Shown here in pieces: positions 34,387 through 42,967 of a DNA stretch of 64,000 nucleotides (the first letter of the stretch is position 1; every line of letters starts with the position of its first letter). Origin of the DNA: Methylotuvimicrobium sp. KM2 (GTDB taxonomy: Bacteria > Pseudomonadota > Gammaproteobacteria > Methylococcales > Methylomonadaceae); the NCBI RefSeq assembly GCF_038051925.1, contig NZ_CP150634.1, forward strand, positions 4,886,864 to 4,950,863, read 5' to 3'. The position numbers and the translations under genes are program-made. The notes beneath the pieces were generated by a model. It did not search any database. It saw nothing but the letters and a program-made list of their open reading frames with translations, and was not told where the DNA came from.

Positions 34387-37300
34387 CGGCGCGCTCCCGT
34401 TGCATCGCATTCAACAACTGATCGAGCTTGCTGGCCGGCAGTTCAACCTCATGCAGTCTTTGCTTGTTCAGCAGATAGCGCCGGCTGAACAGGGCGAGTA
34501 CATGCCGGTCGGCGGTCGGCGTCGCGGACAGAATCTGAATATTCTGTTTCGCGAGCAGATTCATCATTGCCTCGATGTTCTCGGGCGCCAAATCGCCCAA
34601 TTCGTCGATCGGCCAGCAGACGACGGTCGGATTCTGCTTGCGCAGCATCGCCGTCACGCCGGTGAAGAACGTAATCAAGGCCAGATAGGACAGTCCGGTA
34701 GAACTGACGTCCTTCAGCTCCTTCGCGTTTCGAGCGTGCTTGAGCTGGCCGTTCTCGTAGATACTGAATTCGATATCGAACAGCGACACATGCTTAATCT
34801 TGAAGCCGGACGAAGGCAGCAGCGCGGTCAGTTCGCTCATCGCCTGAATCAGTTCGTCGGGAATGTCCCGATGGCCGATCAACTCGGCGTTGTCGCGGTA
34901 TTGACCGTAATTGTCGCCGAATTTTTTCAGCGCCTGCCAATATTCCAAATCGTTCATCTTCGAGCGAACATTGACGGTGATCTCGCCCAGCGCGGCGAAA
35001 TACCGTTCTTCGCTGATGTATTTGGACAGCTCCGAGCCGGTGTGCTTGATCGCGCGGTCGAAGTTGTAGAGATGCTGATAAAAGGCATTGACGCCGGTCG
35101 CATGCAGCTCGATCTGTTGCGCGGTGGCTTGCCTGAGGTGTTCGGCCATTTGCAGCACAACGATCAACGGCTGTTCGATCTCCAAGGCCTCGTTCTGAAA
35201 AAACGAACCGCCTTGCGCGGGCGCGGCCAACGCCTGTTGCCAGGCTTCGGCCAACTGGCTGCGGTGATGTTTGCCGAACAATTGCACCAGGATCTGCTTG
35301 CCGCCGTGGATCGCATGTTCCTGGCGCTTGCGCTCCTTGACTGTCTCTTGGGTCAGGCGCGGCAGCGTGTCGGCCGCGAATGCATGCAGCGCTTCCGCAT
35401 AGACCGGCGGGCAGCTTCTCAACAGCTCCATGCATTGCTCCAGTTGATTGAGCAAGCCGAGACGCTTTTTCATTTGGTCCTGCTGTGCGGCGATTTGTTG
35501 ATTCAACTCCGTCCGCCGGCGCTTGAATTCCTGCTTGAGCTGCTCGATCGCATCGTTCAGTTGCCGGATTTTGCTCTCGCACTCGCCGCGACGGCGGCAC
35601 AGTTCGGGATGCTCCTTCCAACGTTGCTGCAGCCACGTCTGGTATTCTTCATGCTTGCGCTGGAAGTCTCTCGCTTCTTTTTCGAGACGCTTCGCTTCAT
35701 TGAGCTGTTCCGACAATTTCACGATCGTGTCATCGGCGCCGCTGTCTTTCAGCTCGCTTTTCAATTGCTGCTGTATGCGGCGTTTCTCCTGTTCGAAGCG
35801 TTCGGTATCGGCGGTGATTTGCGCCTTGATCGTTGCAATCAGGCGTTGGCCTTCCGACTCGATGACACCTTTCCGGCCCAGATATTCGTCATGCAGTGCG
35901 TGCATCGACTGTTCATGTTCCGATTCGATCGCGGCGATGGTTTGATTACAACCTTCGATGTCGGAAGACAGGCGCTGCAGGTTCGATTCGATGTCGCTGC
36001 GCGCTTTTTCCGTTTCGACCTTGATCCGGTCCGCCAACGCATTCGCTTCGTCTTGCAGATGCACTTCGTTTTTTTCGACGCGCTTGATCCGTTGCTGTAC
36101 CTTATCGAGCACGGTCTTGGCCTGCTCGCGCTGCCTGTTCGCTGCATTCAGACTCGCCTCGAGGCGTTCGCTTTCGACGCCGAGCGCATTCAGTTTGTCG
36201 AACAGATTTTTTTCCTCTTGCTCCAGACGCAGTTTGTCGGCGGTCAGATAGCTTCGCTCGGCCAACGCATCGAGCGCGATCCGTAGTCCGTAGAAATCAT
36301 CGCCGCCGTTTTCGCTCCACTGCGGGTCGAGGCCGGTATGGTCGAGCAGTTCAGGCGCAATCACGCGGCCGATGGTGTTTTGCCAACCTTCGACTTCATT
36401 GTCGAGATAATGCTGTAACGTGCCGGGTTCCGGTCTCAGGCGTTTCAGGCACTGCGCATGGCGCTCGCGCAGATTCCTGAGCTCGGTATTTTTATCCTTG
36501 AGCTGTTGTTCGATCTGCCGGAATTGATCGAGCTTGCCCTGGTAGTCGTTTTGCGCGTCATGCCGGGCCTGATAGGCGAGTTTGTTTTCCTTAGCGGCCG
36601 CTTCGAGCGCCTGCCGGTTTTTGCCTTGCTGTTCGGCCAAAGCGTCCGGAATGGGCGGATTCTTCAGACGGCTCTTTTCGACTTCGAAGTCGGTCAACCA
36701 TTGTGATTTTTGCTCCTTGACCGGCTGCAGCCTTTCTTCCTTGATCTGGCGCAATTGCTCCTTGCGTTGCTGAAACTCCGCATCGGTCTCGCGTAGGATC
36801 TTCTCTTGTGTGAACTGCGCTTCGGCGCATTGCCGCTCGAAAGTCTGGATTTGGCTGTCGTGACTGTGCCGTAATGCGCCGAGTTGTTTCTCGTAGTAAG
36901 CCTTGATTTCCTGTGTCTTGCTTTCCAGCGCTTCGATCTCGCTCTGGATCTTTTCCTGACGCTCTAAATACTGCTCGAGCAGCGAAGCCTTAAACGCAAA
37001 GCTTTCGGCATCCTGCCGTTCATATTCGAGTTTCTGCGTTTCGAGCGCGTCGATCCGATAATTCAGTTCTTTCAGCCGCTCGTTACATTCGATCAGCACG
37101 TCGGTTTTCGGGTCCAACTGCCGATCGTGTTCCTGCTGCAATCGGTCGCGTTGTTCGTTCAGTTCGCTCAGGCTTTGTTCGAGCGCGTCTTTTTCCTTCA
37201 GGCCGGCTTTATGACTGTCGAGCGCGAGCGCGTGAATATGCGACAGCGTCTTGAGCGTTTCCTTATACTCGCCTATCGTCTGCAGCAAGTCGTCGAAATC

Positions 37301-38053
37301 GCCGCGCTTGGCCTCGATTTCCCGCGCCGCGGTCAAGTCGGACAACCACGCGTCGATGTGCTGTTTGTTCAGTTGAAAGGGTTGCTGCTCGTCTTCGTTC
37401 TGCAGGAAGGTCTGGCTGAGCTTGTTGCGCGAGATATCGATCAACATTTGTTTGATCACGTCGAAATCGCCGATTTTTTCGATGACCGAACCGATGACCT
37501 TCTCGATGTGCGTCATCGGTGCGAAACCCATCGCAAAGCGTTGTTGCAGCGGGCGCAACCAACGCTTGCCGCTACTGACCTGATGACATTGGATGATGCT
37601 GCAATAATCGTCGACCGCGACGAAACGGGAAGCCTCGGCGTTCAGCGTCTTGTAGAGGCGCTCGATGCTGTGGCTGTCGCGCGGCAGACCGTTCTCGCCG
37701 ATGTAATAATCCTGCCGATAAGGGGCGTCGATGAACTTGTATTTGGCGCCGCGTCCGTCGCTCTGCACCATGACATGACAGACCTGACCGTGCGGACGTT
37801 GGTATTCATATACCAGACAACTGCTGCCGCGCGGCAGGTAATAATCCAGAAAGCCTTTCTTGCTGCCGCTACCGCCGACGATATTGCTCGGCCGCTCGCC
37901 CCAAAACAACTGCATCAAACGCAGAAAAGTAGTCTTGCCGGCGCCGTTCGTGCCGCTCAGATTGGTATGGCCGTCCAGCTTCAGCAAAACGGACTTGCCG
38001 GGCCAAAAACTGTCGATCAGGATGATTTTTTGCAGTCGAAAACTATCAGACAT
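34379..38053 (-). CDS. jetC: SMC-like ATPase of a Wadjet-like system (JetC/MksB-like)
   Basis: This 1224-residue SMC-type protein has the Walker A loop GTNGAGKTT (34-42), very long coiled-coil arms (about 230-880, rich in Glu, Gln, Leu and Arg), the signature SSTGLSYLALITF near 1118 and a Walker B-like VVCWPIDELGDL near 1146. FWPGKSVLLKLDGHTNLSGT is like the first strand of MukB/MksB heads. Such ATPases extrude DNA loops; in Wadjet this detects small circles. The ATG at 38051-38053 is only 17 bases from the transposase stop upstream and has a weak ribosome site (TTGGA). The operon looks richer in G+C than the flanking housekeeping genes. Confidence 0.85.
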   Translation of the reverse strand: MSDSFRLQKIILIDSFWPGKSVLLKLDGHTNLSGTNGAGKTTFLRLMQLFWGERPSNIVGGSGSKKGFLDYYLPRGSSCLVYEYQRPHGQVCHVMVQSDGRGAKYKFIDAPYRQDYYIGENGLPRDSHSIERLYKTLNAEASRFVAVDDYCSIIQCHQVSSGKRWLRPLQQRFAMGFAPMTHIEKVIGSVIEKIGDFDVIKQMLIDISRNKLSQTFLQNEDEQQPFQLNKQHIDAWLSDLTAAREIEAKRGDFDDLLQTIGEYKETLKTLSHIHALALDSHKAGLKEKDALEQSLSELNEQRDRLQQEHDRQLDPKTDVLIECNERLKELNYRIDALETQKLEYERQDAESFAFKASLLEQYLERQEKIQSEIEALESKTQEIKAYYEKQLGALRHSHDSQIQTFERQCAEAQFTQEKILRETDAEFQQRKEQLRQIKEERLQPVKEQKSQWLTDFEVEKSRLKNPPIPDALAEQQGKNRQALEAAAKENKLAYQARHDAQNDYQGKLDQFRQIEQQLKDKNTELRNLRERHAQCLKRLRPEPGTLQHYLDNEVEGWQNTIGRVIAPELLDHTGLDPQWSENGGDDFYGLRIALDALAERSYLTADKLRLEQEEKNLFDKLNALGVESERLEASLNAANRQREQAKTVLDKVQQRIKRVEKNEVHLQDEANALADRIKVETEKARSDIESNLQRLSSDIEGCNQTIAAIESEHEQSMHALHDEYLGRKGVIESEGQRLIATIKAQITADTERFEQEKRRIQQQLKSELKDSGADDTIVKLSEQLNEAKRLEKEARDFQRKHEEYQTWLQQRWKEHPELCRRRGECESKIRQLNDAIEQLKQEFKRRRTELNQQIAAQQDQMKKRLGLLNQLEQCMELLRSCPPVYAEALHAFAADTLPRLTQETVKERKRQEHAIHGGKQILVQLFGKHHRSQLAEAWQQALAAPAQGGSFFQNEALEIEQPLIVVLQMAEHLRQATAQQIELHATGVNAFYQHLYNFDRAIKHTGSELSKYISEERYFAALGEITVNVRSKMNDLEYWQALKKFGDNYGQYRDNAELIGHRDIPDELIQAMSELTALLPSSGFKIKHVSLFDIEFSIYENGQLKHARNAKELKDVSSTGLSYLALITFFTGVTAMLRKQNPTVVCWPIDELGDLAPENIEAMMNLLAKQNIQILSATPTADRHVLALFSRRYLLNKQRLHEVELPASKLDQLLNAMQRERADV

Positions 38054-38057
38054 TTCC

Positions 38058-38079
38058 AAAAGGGGTCAGGTTACTTTTT
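38058..38079. repeat. REP at the 3' end of the RAYT gene
   Basis: AAAAGGGGTCAGGTTACTTT-TT lies between the SMC start and the transposase, and contains the transposase stop codon. Its inverted counterparts lie at 38821-38838 and 38851-38873 on the other side of the gene. Confidence 0.8.
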
Positions 38080-38775
38080 ATTGCCATCTCTGGCTTTTTT
38101 GGGGCGGCCTTGCGGCGCAATTTTGACGCGTCGACCTAAAACAGTCTCGATTTCATGCTGAAACTTGTCCGAACCGAGCGCGCAGTCTTTGTTCAAGTGG
38201 GCGCGTATCGCTCGAATGTCATTGTCGGCCAAAGCTTGCTTGCAGAGTTCGCGGTAGGCCATTGCTCGGGTCTCGGGGTTCGCAGCCAGCAGACGATATT
38301 CCGGCGGCTCCTCCAACCATTCCATGCCGCTTCCGGTCACATGATGACGGCAACTGGACCACCGGTAATCCCACGGACAGTCCACCATGCCGGCCCGCAC
38401 CGGATTCAGTTCAATATAACGCATGCACGTCAACAAGTAACGCTCGCTGTCGATCAAACTCGATTTGAAACGCCCTTCGAAGAGCGTTCCGGTGCGCCGG
38501 TAGGTCTTATTGATGTAACGAACATATCGCCGGCCGATCGATTGCATCAAAGCGGAAATCCCGCCCTGCGCCTCGCTCACCGCCAACAAATGAACGTGAT
38601 TCGTCATCTGCACGAACGCGTAAAGCTTGCACTGGTTTTTCACCAAGGCTTCACGAAGATATTCGAGATAGATCGAGTAATCATTTTCATCAAAAAAAAT
38701 GGGCTGGCGATTATTGCCGCGTTGCACAATGTGCTGCGGAACATTCGGCAAGTCGAGGCGCGGGAGACGAGGCAT
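38071..38775 (-). CDS. REP-associated tyrosine transposase (RAYT, Y1_Tnp)
   Basis: This 234-residue HUH enzyme starts MPRLPRLDLPNVPQHIVQRG and shows the metal-binding HUH pair in FVQMTNHVHLLAV near residue 59 and the catalytic Tyr in GRRYVRYINKTYRRTGTLFE. RYIELNPVRAGMV and YRWSS are RAYT-typical. It is flanked by inverted copies of GGGGTCAGGTTAC (38058, 38821, 38851), probably its cognate REP sequences. It sits 17 bases upstream of the SMC gene in the same direction, which suggests insertion into the leader of that operon. Confidence 0.92.
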   Translation of the reverse strand: MPRLPRLDLPNVPQHIVQRGNNRQPIFFDENDYSIYLEYLREALVKNQCKLYAFVQMTNHVHLLAVSEAQGGISALMQSIGRRYVRYINKTYRRTGTLFEGRFKSSLIDSERYLLTCMRYIELNPVRAGMVDCPWDYRWSSCRHHVTGSGMEWLEEPPEYRLLAANPETRAMAYRELCKQALADNDIRAIRAHLNKDCALGSDKFQHEIETVLGRRVKIAPQGRPKKARDGNKK

Positions 38776-38820
38776 GGCTTTGGTATATTTTAAGGACTAA
38801 CGAAATCATAGCACAAGAAT

Positions 38821-38873
38821 GTAACCTGACCCCTTTTCCGACCTTTTCCCAAAAAGTAACCTGACCCCTTTTT
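38821..38873. repeat. two REP copies upstream of the RAYT gene
   Basis: GTAACCTGACCCCTTTTC (38821-38838) and AAAAAGTAACCTGACCCCTT-TTTT (38851-38873) are direct repeats of each other and inverted relative to the copy at 38058-38079. With that copy they bracket the transposase gene. Confidence 0.85.
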
Positions 38874-38886
38874 TAGTTAAGTGTGA

Positions 38887-39585
38887 TTATGACCACTTGG
38901 TAAGTTCTCCAAGAAAGGCACAGTGCATATTGTTTACATATTCCATTATTTCTGACAGCGCTTTTCGGACATCCTCAATAGGCTCTGGAACTAAATTGTA
39001 TGTACCAACCACATTATCTTCAGAATCAAGCATGACTGCACACTTTACGGGGGTTGAACCTGCTTTTCTTTCTTCAGCCAGCGCAGATTGCGAGATCCAT
39101 TGGCTGAACTGTTGATTTCTTTTTATCCTGACTGTCGCTGCTTGCCTTTGGGTAGCGAAAGTAAGTGCTTTTTGGGTCGTACCCACTCACTAAATCAATT
39201 TGCTTTCCAAGATCATCAGAAATACTCCAGTCGGTTGACTTCGGCAGTAAATCAACGTGCGAATCAAATACCTTTCGGAAATACTTATATAGATCCGACA
39301 AATTATGCGTGTTAGAGAAAGGGCGCCACTTGCCATTTATGGCGATGGCTGGATTCTCTAGGTTAAAATCTTGTCCAAACTCTATATTGTACTTCCTGTG
39401 TAAAATGTAGATTAGTGATTTCAAGTACAATTCAATTGCATGCCTCTGCAAGTAGCCAATAGGTGACACAATTTGACGGCTACGTTCCGACTCTAACAAT
39501 ATTTTGCTGCATCCCTAAATCGCCAAGCTGAAATGCCCAGCCCTCTATCGAAATGCTTTTCAGGGGGAGTTATCAGTATATTCAT
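38887..39585 (-). pseudogene. HEPN-like gene broken by two frameshifts
   Basis: Three reading-frame pieces join into one plausible 232-residue protein: MNILITPPEKHFDRGLGISA with WRFRDAAK, then LLESERSRQIVSPIGYLQRH with AIELYLKSLIYIL, then NQQFSQWISQSALAEERKAG to LGELTKWS. The middle resembles HEPN helices (R-x4-6-H pattern around YLQRHAIELYLKS). One base is missing at the T run 39502-39505 and one is extra at the T run 39120-39124; the two changes compensate, so the total length is a multiple of three. It is either a decaying gene or carries sequencing errors at homopolymers. It lies in the accessory strip with hicAB. Confidence 0.6.
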
Positions 39586-39612
39586 TAGAAAATCTACCCA
39601 GAACGATGCAAA

Positions 39613-39680
39613 CACATAACGCCCTTATTCACGCGCCAGCTTCGCTGGTCGCGTGCAATTGATGGTTAGCCGGCATTTGC
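39613..39680 (-). other. attC-like recombination site (putative)
   Basis: On the minus strand GGCTAAC and GTTATGTG bracket a hairpin CACGCGACCAGC-GAA-GCTGGCGCGTG with one unpaired A in the left arm. Inverted outer boxes, an imperfect hairpin with an extrahelical base and about 60 bases total are the traits of integron attC sites. It directly follows hicB in the cassette orientation and overlaps its stop codon. No integrase gene is in the window. The outer boxes deviate from consensus, so this is a candidate only. Confidence 0.4.
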
Positions 39681-40004
39681 AATCTCTTTCTGTAATGCTT
39701 CTTGCGCTAGCTTATTTACACTTGTACCTCTCACTTGAGCTGTAATCGCTAGCTGCTCGTGCAAGTCCGGAGGGATCCTGAGGTTGAACTTGCCAGAGTA
39801 GTGGCGGCGAGGCTCGATGCCTTTCTCTTTGCATACCTCAAGGAAGGTATGCAAAGACTTCCAGAACTCCGTCCGTAACTCCTTTGGGTTGCGACCGTAG
39901 AAATCAGCGCCGCCATTCAGCCCCAGGATTTCACCCCGGAACGTATCCAGTTCAGCGTCGTACTCAATTTTGGCGTGATAGCCTTCTAGCGTCATCGTGT
40001 TCAT
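39666..40004 (-). CDS. hicB: HicB-family antitoxin
   Basis: This 112-residue antitoxin has the N-terminal partial RNase H-like HicB fold (GYHAKIEYDAELDTFRGEIL, then GGADFYGRNPKELRTEF) and a C-terminal ribbon-helix-helix (KFNLRIPPDLHEQLAITAQV, then RGTSVNKLAQEAL) for DNA binding. It neutralises HicA and represses the operon. The start at 40004 overlaps the hicA stop as ATGA; an in-frame start at 40031 lies inside hicA. The stop codon lies in an attC-like hairpin. Confidence 0.88.
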   Translation of the reverse strand: MNTMTLEGYHAKIEYDAELDTFRGEILGLNGGADFYGRNPKELRTEFWKSLHTFLEVCKEKGIEPRRHYSGKFNLRIPPDLHEQLAITAQVRGTSVNKLAQEALQKEIANAG

Positions 40005-40255
40005 AGCGATACTCTGTGCTGCTTTAACCATTTGCGAATGCTGGCAACAGCTCCTTTGTCGGTATTCGGACTTGGATGAGGTCGATGAAATATTCGAACC
40101 TCCCCAAACAGAACCACCGCAACCCGGCTACCTTCGCGCTCGCTCACCTCAGCACCAAGCTCGACAAATAGTGCTTCAATATCACGCCACTGGATATTGG
40201 CACTCGTCGGGCGGGCGAAAATAGCCTCCAGGGTTTTCTGGTGCTTCCGTTTCAT
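40001..40255 (-). CDS. hicA: HicA-family mRNA interferase toxin
   Basis: This 84-residue toxin has the double-stranded-RNA-binding-like HicA fold. IQWRDIEALFVELGAEVSER and GSRVAVVLFGEVRIFHRPHP hold the family core, with the catalytic His in the FHRPHP segment. It cleaves mRNA and stops growth when free of HicB. It precedes hicB with a 4-base overlap. The start is the ATG at 40253-40255, two codons inside the longest ORF. Confidence 0.88.
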   Translation of the reverse strand: MKRKHQKTLEAIFARPTSANIQWRDIEALFVELGAEVSEREGSRVAVVLFGEVRIFHRPHPSPNTDKGAVASIRKWLKQHRVSL

Positions 40256-40258
40256 GAT

Positions 40259-40289
40259 CATATGGTACCATATAACAGTACCATGTCAA
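40259..40289 (-). promoter_or_regulatory. hicAB promoter/operator (putative)
   Basis: A perfect 12-base palindrome TATGGTACCATA (40261-40272) lies 6 bases before hicA, and a further TGGTAC half-site lies just upstream. On the minus strand TTGACA (40284-40289) can serve as a -35 with the palindrome covering the -10 area. This fits autoregulation by HicB. Confidence 0.5.
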
Positions 40290-40329
40290 GAAACCTTGAT
40301 CATGGCACCAAACCTGAGAAATGACAGCT

Positions 40330-40474
40330 AATCGCGGCGCTCACCAGCGGAGCGGGTGGCAAGCTGTATGCTTGACGACCGGTCCGTCTGGTGAAGCGCC
40401 TTGTTCCGGCGTAAGGCGACGGGACAAGGCCGAACGAAGTGAGCGCCGCGATTCCCGGCGGCGAAGCCGCCGGG
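40330..40474. repeat. inverted repeat with internal GC-rich hairpin
   Basis: AATCGCGGCGCTCAC (40330-40344) and GTGAGCGCCGCGATT (40439-40453) are perfect 15-base inverted repeats about 95 bases apart, directly followed by the hairpin CCCGGCGGCGAAGCCGCCGG-G (40454-40474). There is no ORF of note. It may be a small non-autonomous element or cassette remnant. The stretch 40475-40820 shows no supported gene. Confidence 0.55.
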
Positions 40475-40822
40475 AACAAGCTATTGACCCGATCAAACTA
40501 ACATACGGCTTTTCCTGCTTAATTGTCAATAATCCAGCTTCAATGCTAGATTTTCTAAACGGTATAACTTACATTTCATTCATGATAAACCGATCGGGAT
40601 AATATTCATAAAAGGGGGCAGTTTCTTTATTATTACTACTATCTCGCTTTTTTGGGACACCCTCGTACCTGTGATCCCTAAATTAGGAATTTCCAAGATG
40701 CCTGCGGGGATTAAGCAAATCGAAACGTCCATGATAGGATAATTCGTAATAAATTGGATCGACCGAAGGCCCTGCGGCTCATACCAAATTCCCAACGCCA
40801 AAAAATAACGGAAGCTCGCTAA

Positions 40823-41768
40823 CAACTCGAAACCGAACTCTGGGCTAGCGCCGATAATCTGCGGGCCAATCCCAAACTGACGGCGGCGGAATACAAAGAC
40901 CCTGTGCTAGAGCTGATCTTGCTGCGCTATGCGCAAAACCGCTACGAGCAAGCGAAGGCTGCCATTGAAGCCGCCATGCCGGAAACCCCGCGCGGCAAAC
41001 TAAAGCCGACTAAAGAACACTTCTTGGCGGCGGGAGCCATGCTGGTGCCCGAACAATCGCAATACGACTATCTCGCCAATTTGCCCGAAGGCGTCGGCAT
41101 TAGCGAAGCCTTGAATACAGCGATGCGGCTGATCGAGGAGGAATACCCCGATCTGGCCGGCATTTTGCCGAAAAATTATCAGGAGCTGGACCCCGATTTA
41201 CTGCGCGAACTCATTCGGGTATTCAACAAAGATTCGGTCAAAAACCTTAGCGGGGATGTATTCGGCCATATCTACGAATATTTTTTGATGAAGTTCTCGA
41301 TGAGCGGAGCCGGCGCGCAGGAAGGCGGCGAATTCTTTACCCCGCCGTCGTTGGTGCAATTGATCCCCAACCTGATTCAACCCGACCACGGTATCATTCA
41401 CGATCCGGCCTGCGGTTCCGGCGGCATGTTCGTACAAACCGGCCACTTTATCGAAGAGCACGGCGGCAAAAGCGTCAACGAAACCATCAAATGCTACGGT
41501 ACCGAGTTAAAGTCCAACAATGCCAAATTGGCGAAAATAAACTTGGCGATCCACGGCATCGAAGGCAAAGTCATCGAAAGCAACAGCTTTTACTCCGACC
41601 CGGACGACCTGATCGGCCAATGCGACTTCGTAATGGCCAATCCGCCGTTCAATGTCAACAAGGTCGACAAAGACAAGGACTACGTCAAGACCGACCCGCG
41701 CCTGTTTAAAGAGGTCGGCATCCCCAAGGCCGACAACGGCAACTACTTGTGGATACAGTATTTTCTCT
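40823..41768 (+). pseudogene. hsdM: remnant of type I restriction methylase HsdM
   Basis: The frame reads ELWASADNLRANPKLTAAEY and on through LELILLRYAQNRY (HsdM N-terminal domain), then EFFTPPSLVQLI, the AdoMet motif IHDPACGSGGMFVQ and the catalytic NPPFN. It should methylate adenine as part of an HsdMSR complex. Both ends are lost: upstream, an in-frame stop at 40820-40822 falls where the start should be; downstream, after NYLWIQYF, the frame runs into short palindromic repeats and the last 150-250 residues are missing. No hsdS or hsdR is present. It is probably nonfunctional. Confidence 0.8.
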
Positions 41769-42262
41769 CGCTCCCAAGCTCTAGCTTGGAAGTGTATATA
41801 GCCCAAGCTCCGCTCTCATCGTTATACACATCTTCCGCTGTTTCCCAAACTCTGTTTGGGAAATCCGTCTCGCAAGCTCTGCTTGCCGGCTTCGGGAAGC
41901 TGGAGCTTCCAAGACTTCTTGCCCAAGCAGAGCTTGGGCAAGAGCCGACATAGGGGGGTGAGAGCCGGAGCTTGGGAAAGAGCGAAAAATATCGATATAC
42001 ATGCTAAACAGAAGGCATCGTATACCTGGAAACGGTGCTGTTTGATAAATCTGCGGATATTGGATATCAGTGGCTCCGAGATCGCGATCTGGGGATCGCT
42101 CCCACAGAGCATCCGGCCCCTTGTGGGAGCGACGCCTTCGTCGCGATTTCGAAGCCTGGAACGTTGAGCGACAAAAAATGGTATCGAAGCCTCATTAGCT
42201 AAGATTGCAAAACCGTAATTTTTGACTTATGTATAACGATGAGAGCTCCGCTTGGCGTTTGT
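41769..42262. repeat. repeat cluster with family D copy 2
   Basis: Small palindromes such as CCCAAGCTCTAGCTTGG, CCCAAACTCTGTTTGGG and GCCCAAGCAGAGCTTGGGC fill 41775-41945. From about 42000 to 42245 the sequence matches family D copy 1 (GGAAACGGTGCTGTTTGATA onward). The outer arms CATCGTTATACACAT (near 41818) and ATGTATAACGATG (near 42231) are inverted. The cluster replaces the 3' part of hsdM. Confidence 0.7.
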
Positions 42263-42346
42263 ACAAGCAGAGCTTGAGGGTAGGCATTCCCAAGCTGGAG
42301 CTTGGTAACCAGACAACGAAATCCGAAGTTGCAGTACCGTTTCGTT

Positions 42347-42967
42347 TTACGACGGTTTGCCGTCAATACGCCATTGCGCTTGATCCCGACTCGGCAAGTG
42401 CCGGTCTCGATCGTAAGGAGGCTCTTCATGCGGAGGCATGATATCTTCCGGCCAATCTTTCGCCCAGCGGTGTCGTTCTTCTTCATCCGCATAATACCGC
42501 AGATATAGCTCAATATCCGTTTCGCTGCCGCTGCCCAATATGTCGATATGAAAGGCCGAGTCGTTGTCTAACGGCATGACCGGACCTTCCTCGCGCAACA
42601 CGTCATGCCAAAGTATTTCGTAGAGTTCGCGGTCGTTAAGGTGATCCGTGCTGTAGAGAAACATGCGCAGCATCGCTAGGCCATTAATGACTTCCCACAA
42701 TTTGGCGCTGAGTTGCGTATCGTCCAACTCTTCCGGGTTCGGTAAGGTCATGCCGCATTGCAACAGTAAGTCGAAGGTCGCTACCCATTTCGTATCCTCG
42801 TACGGATCGATATAGCCCATAAACTTTTTATTCAAGGCTTCGGATAACTCGTCCATTGCATCGGACATGAACCCTTCATTGATGAATTCATCGGCGCGGC
42901 GTTGCAAATCCTGCCGCGTTTCTTGATTTTCGTCGTTTTTTGGCTTTTTCGCGGTTTTTTTGGACAT
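42347..42967 (-). CDS. hypothetical acidic protein
   Basis: This 206-residue protein does not match a family I know. It is acidic apart from a Lys-rich N-terminus (MSKKTAKKPKNDENQETRQD) and predicted all-helical, with motifs EALNKKFMGYIDPYEDTKWV, LYEILWHDVLREEGPV and a Pro/His/Arg-rich tail. There is no signal peptide or membrane segment. The start at 42967 follows a strong AAGGAGG; the longer in-frame start at 42994 sits before that site. It lies between the hsdM debris and the second TonB operon, on its own. Confidence 0.6.
   Translation of the reverse strand: MSKKTAKKPKNDENQETRQDLQRRADEFINEGFMSDAMDELSEALNKKFMGYIDPYEDTKWVATFDLLLQCGMTLPNPEELDDTQLSAKLWEVINGLAMLRMFLYSTDHLNDRELYEILWHDVLREEGPVMPLDNDSAFHIDILGSGSETDIELYLRYYADEEERHRWAKDWPEDIMPPHEEPPYDRDRHLPSRDQAQWRIDGKPS

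Noticed and set aside
34400..36286. Long 628-codon frame antisense to the SMC gene
   Set aside because: It is an artefact of the codon bias of the SMC coiled-coil region; the protein is a low-complexity Leu/Gln/Arg sequence with no domain or ribosome site.
40580..40825. 81-codon minus-strand frame
   Set aside because: It has no ribosome site or domain; it abuts the hsdM remnant and looks random.
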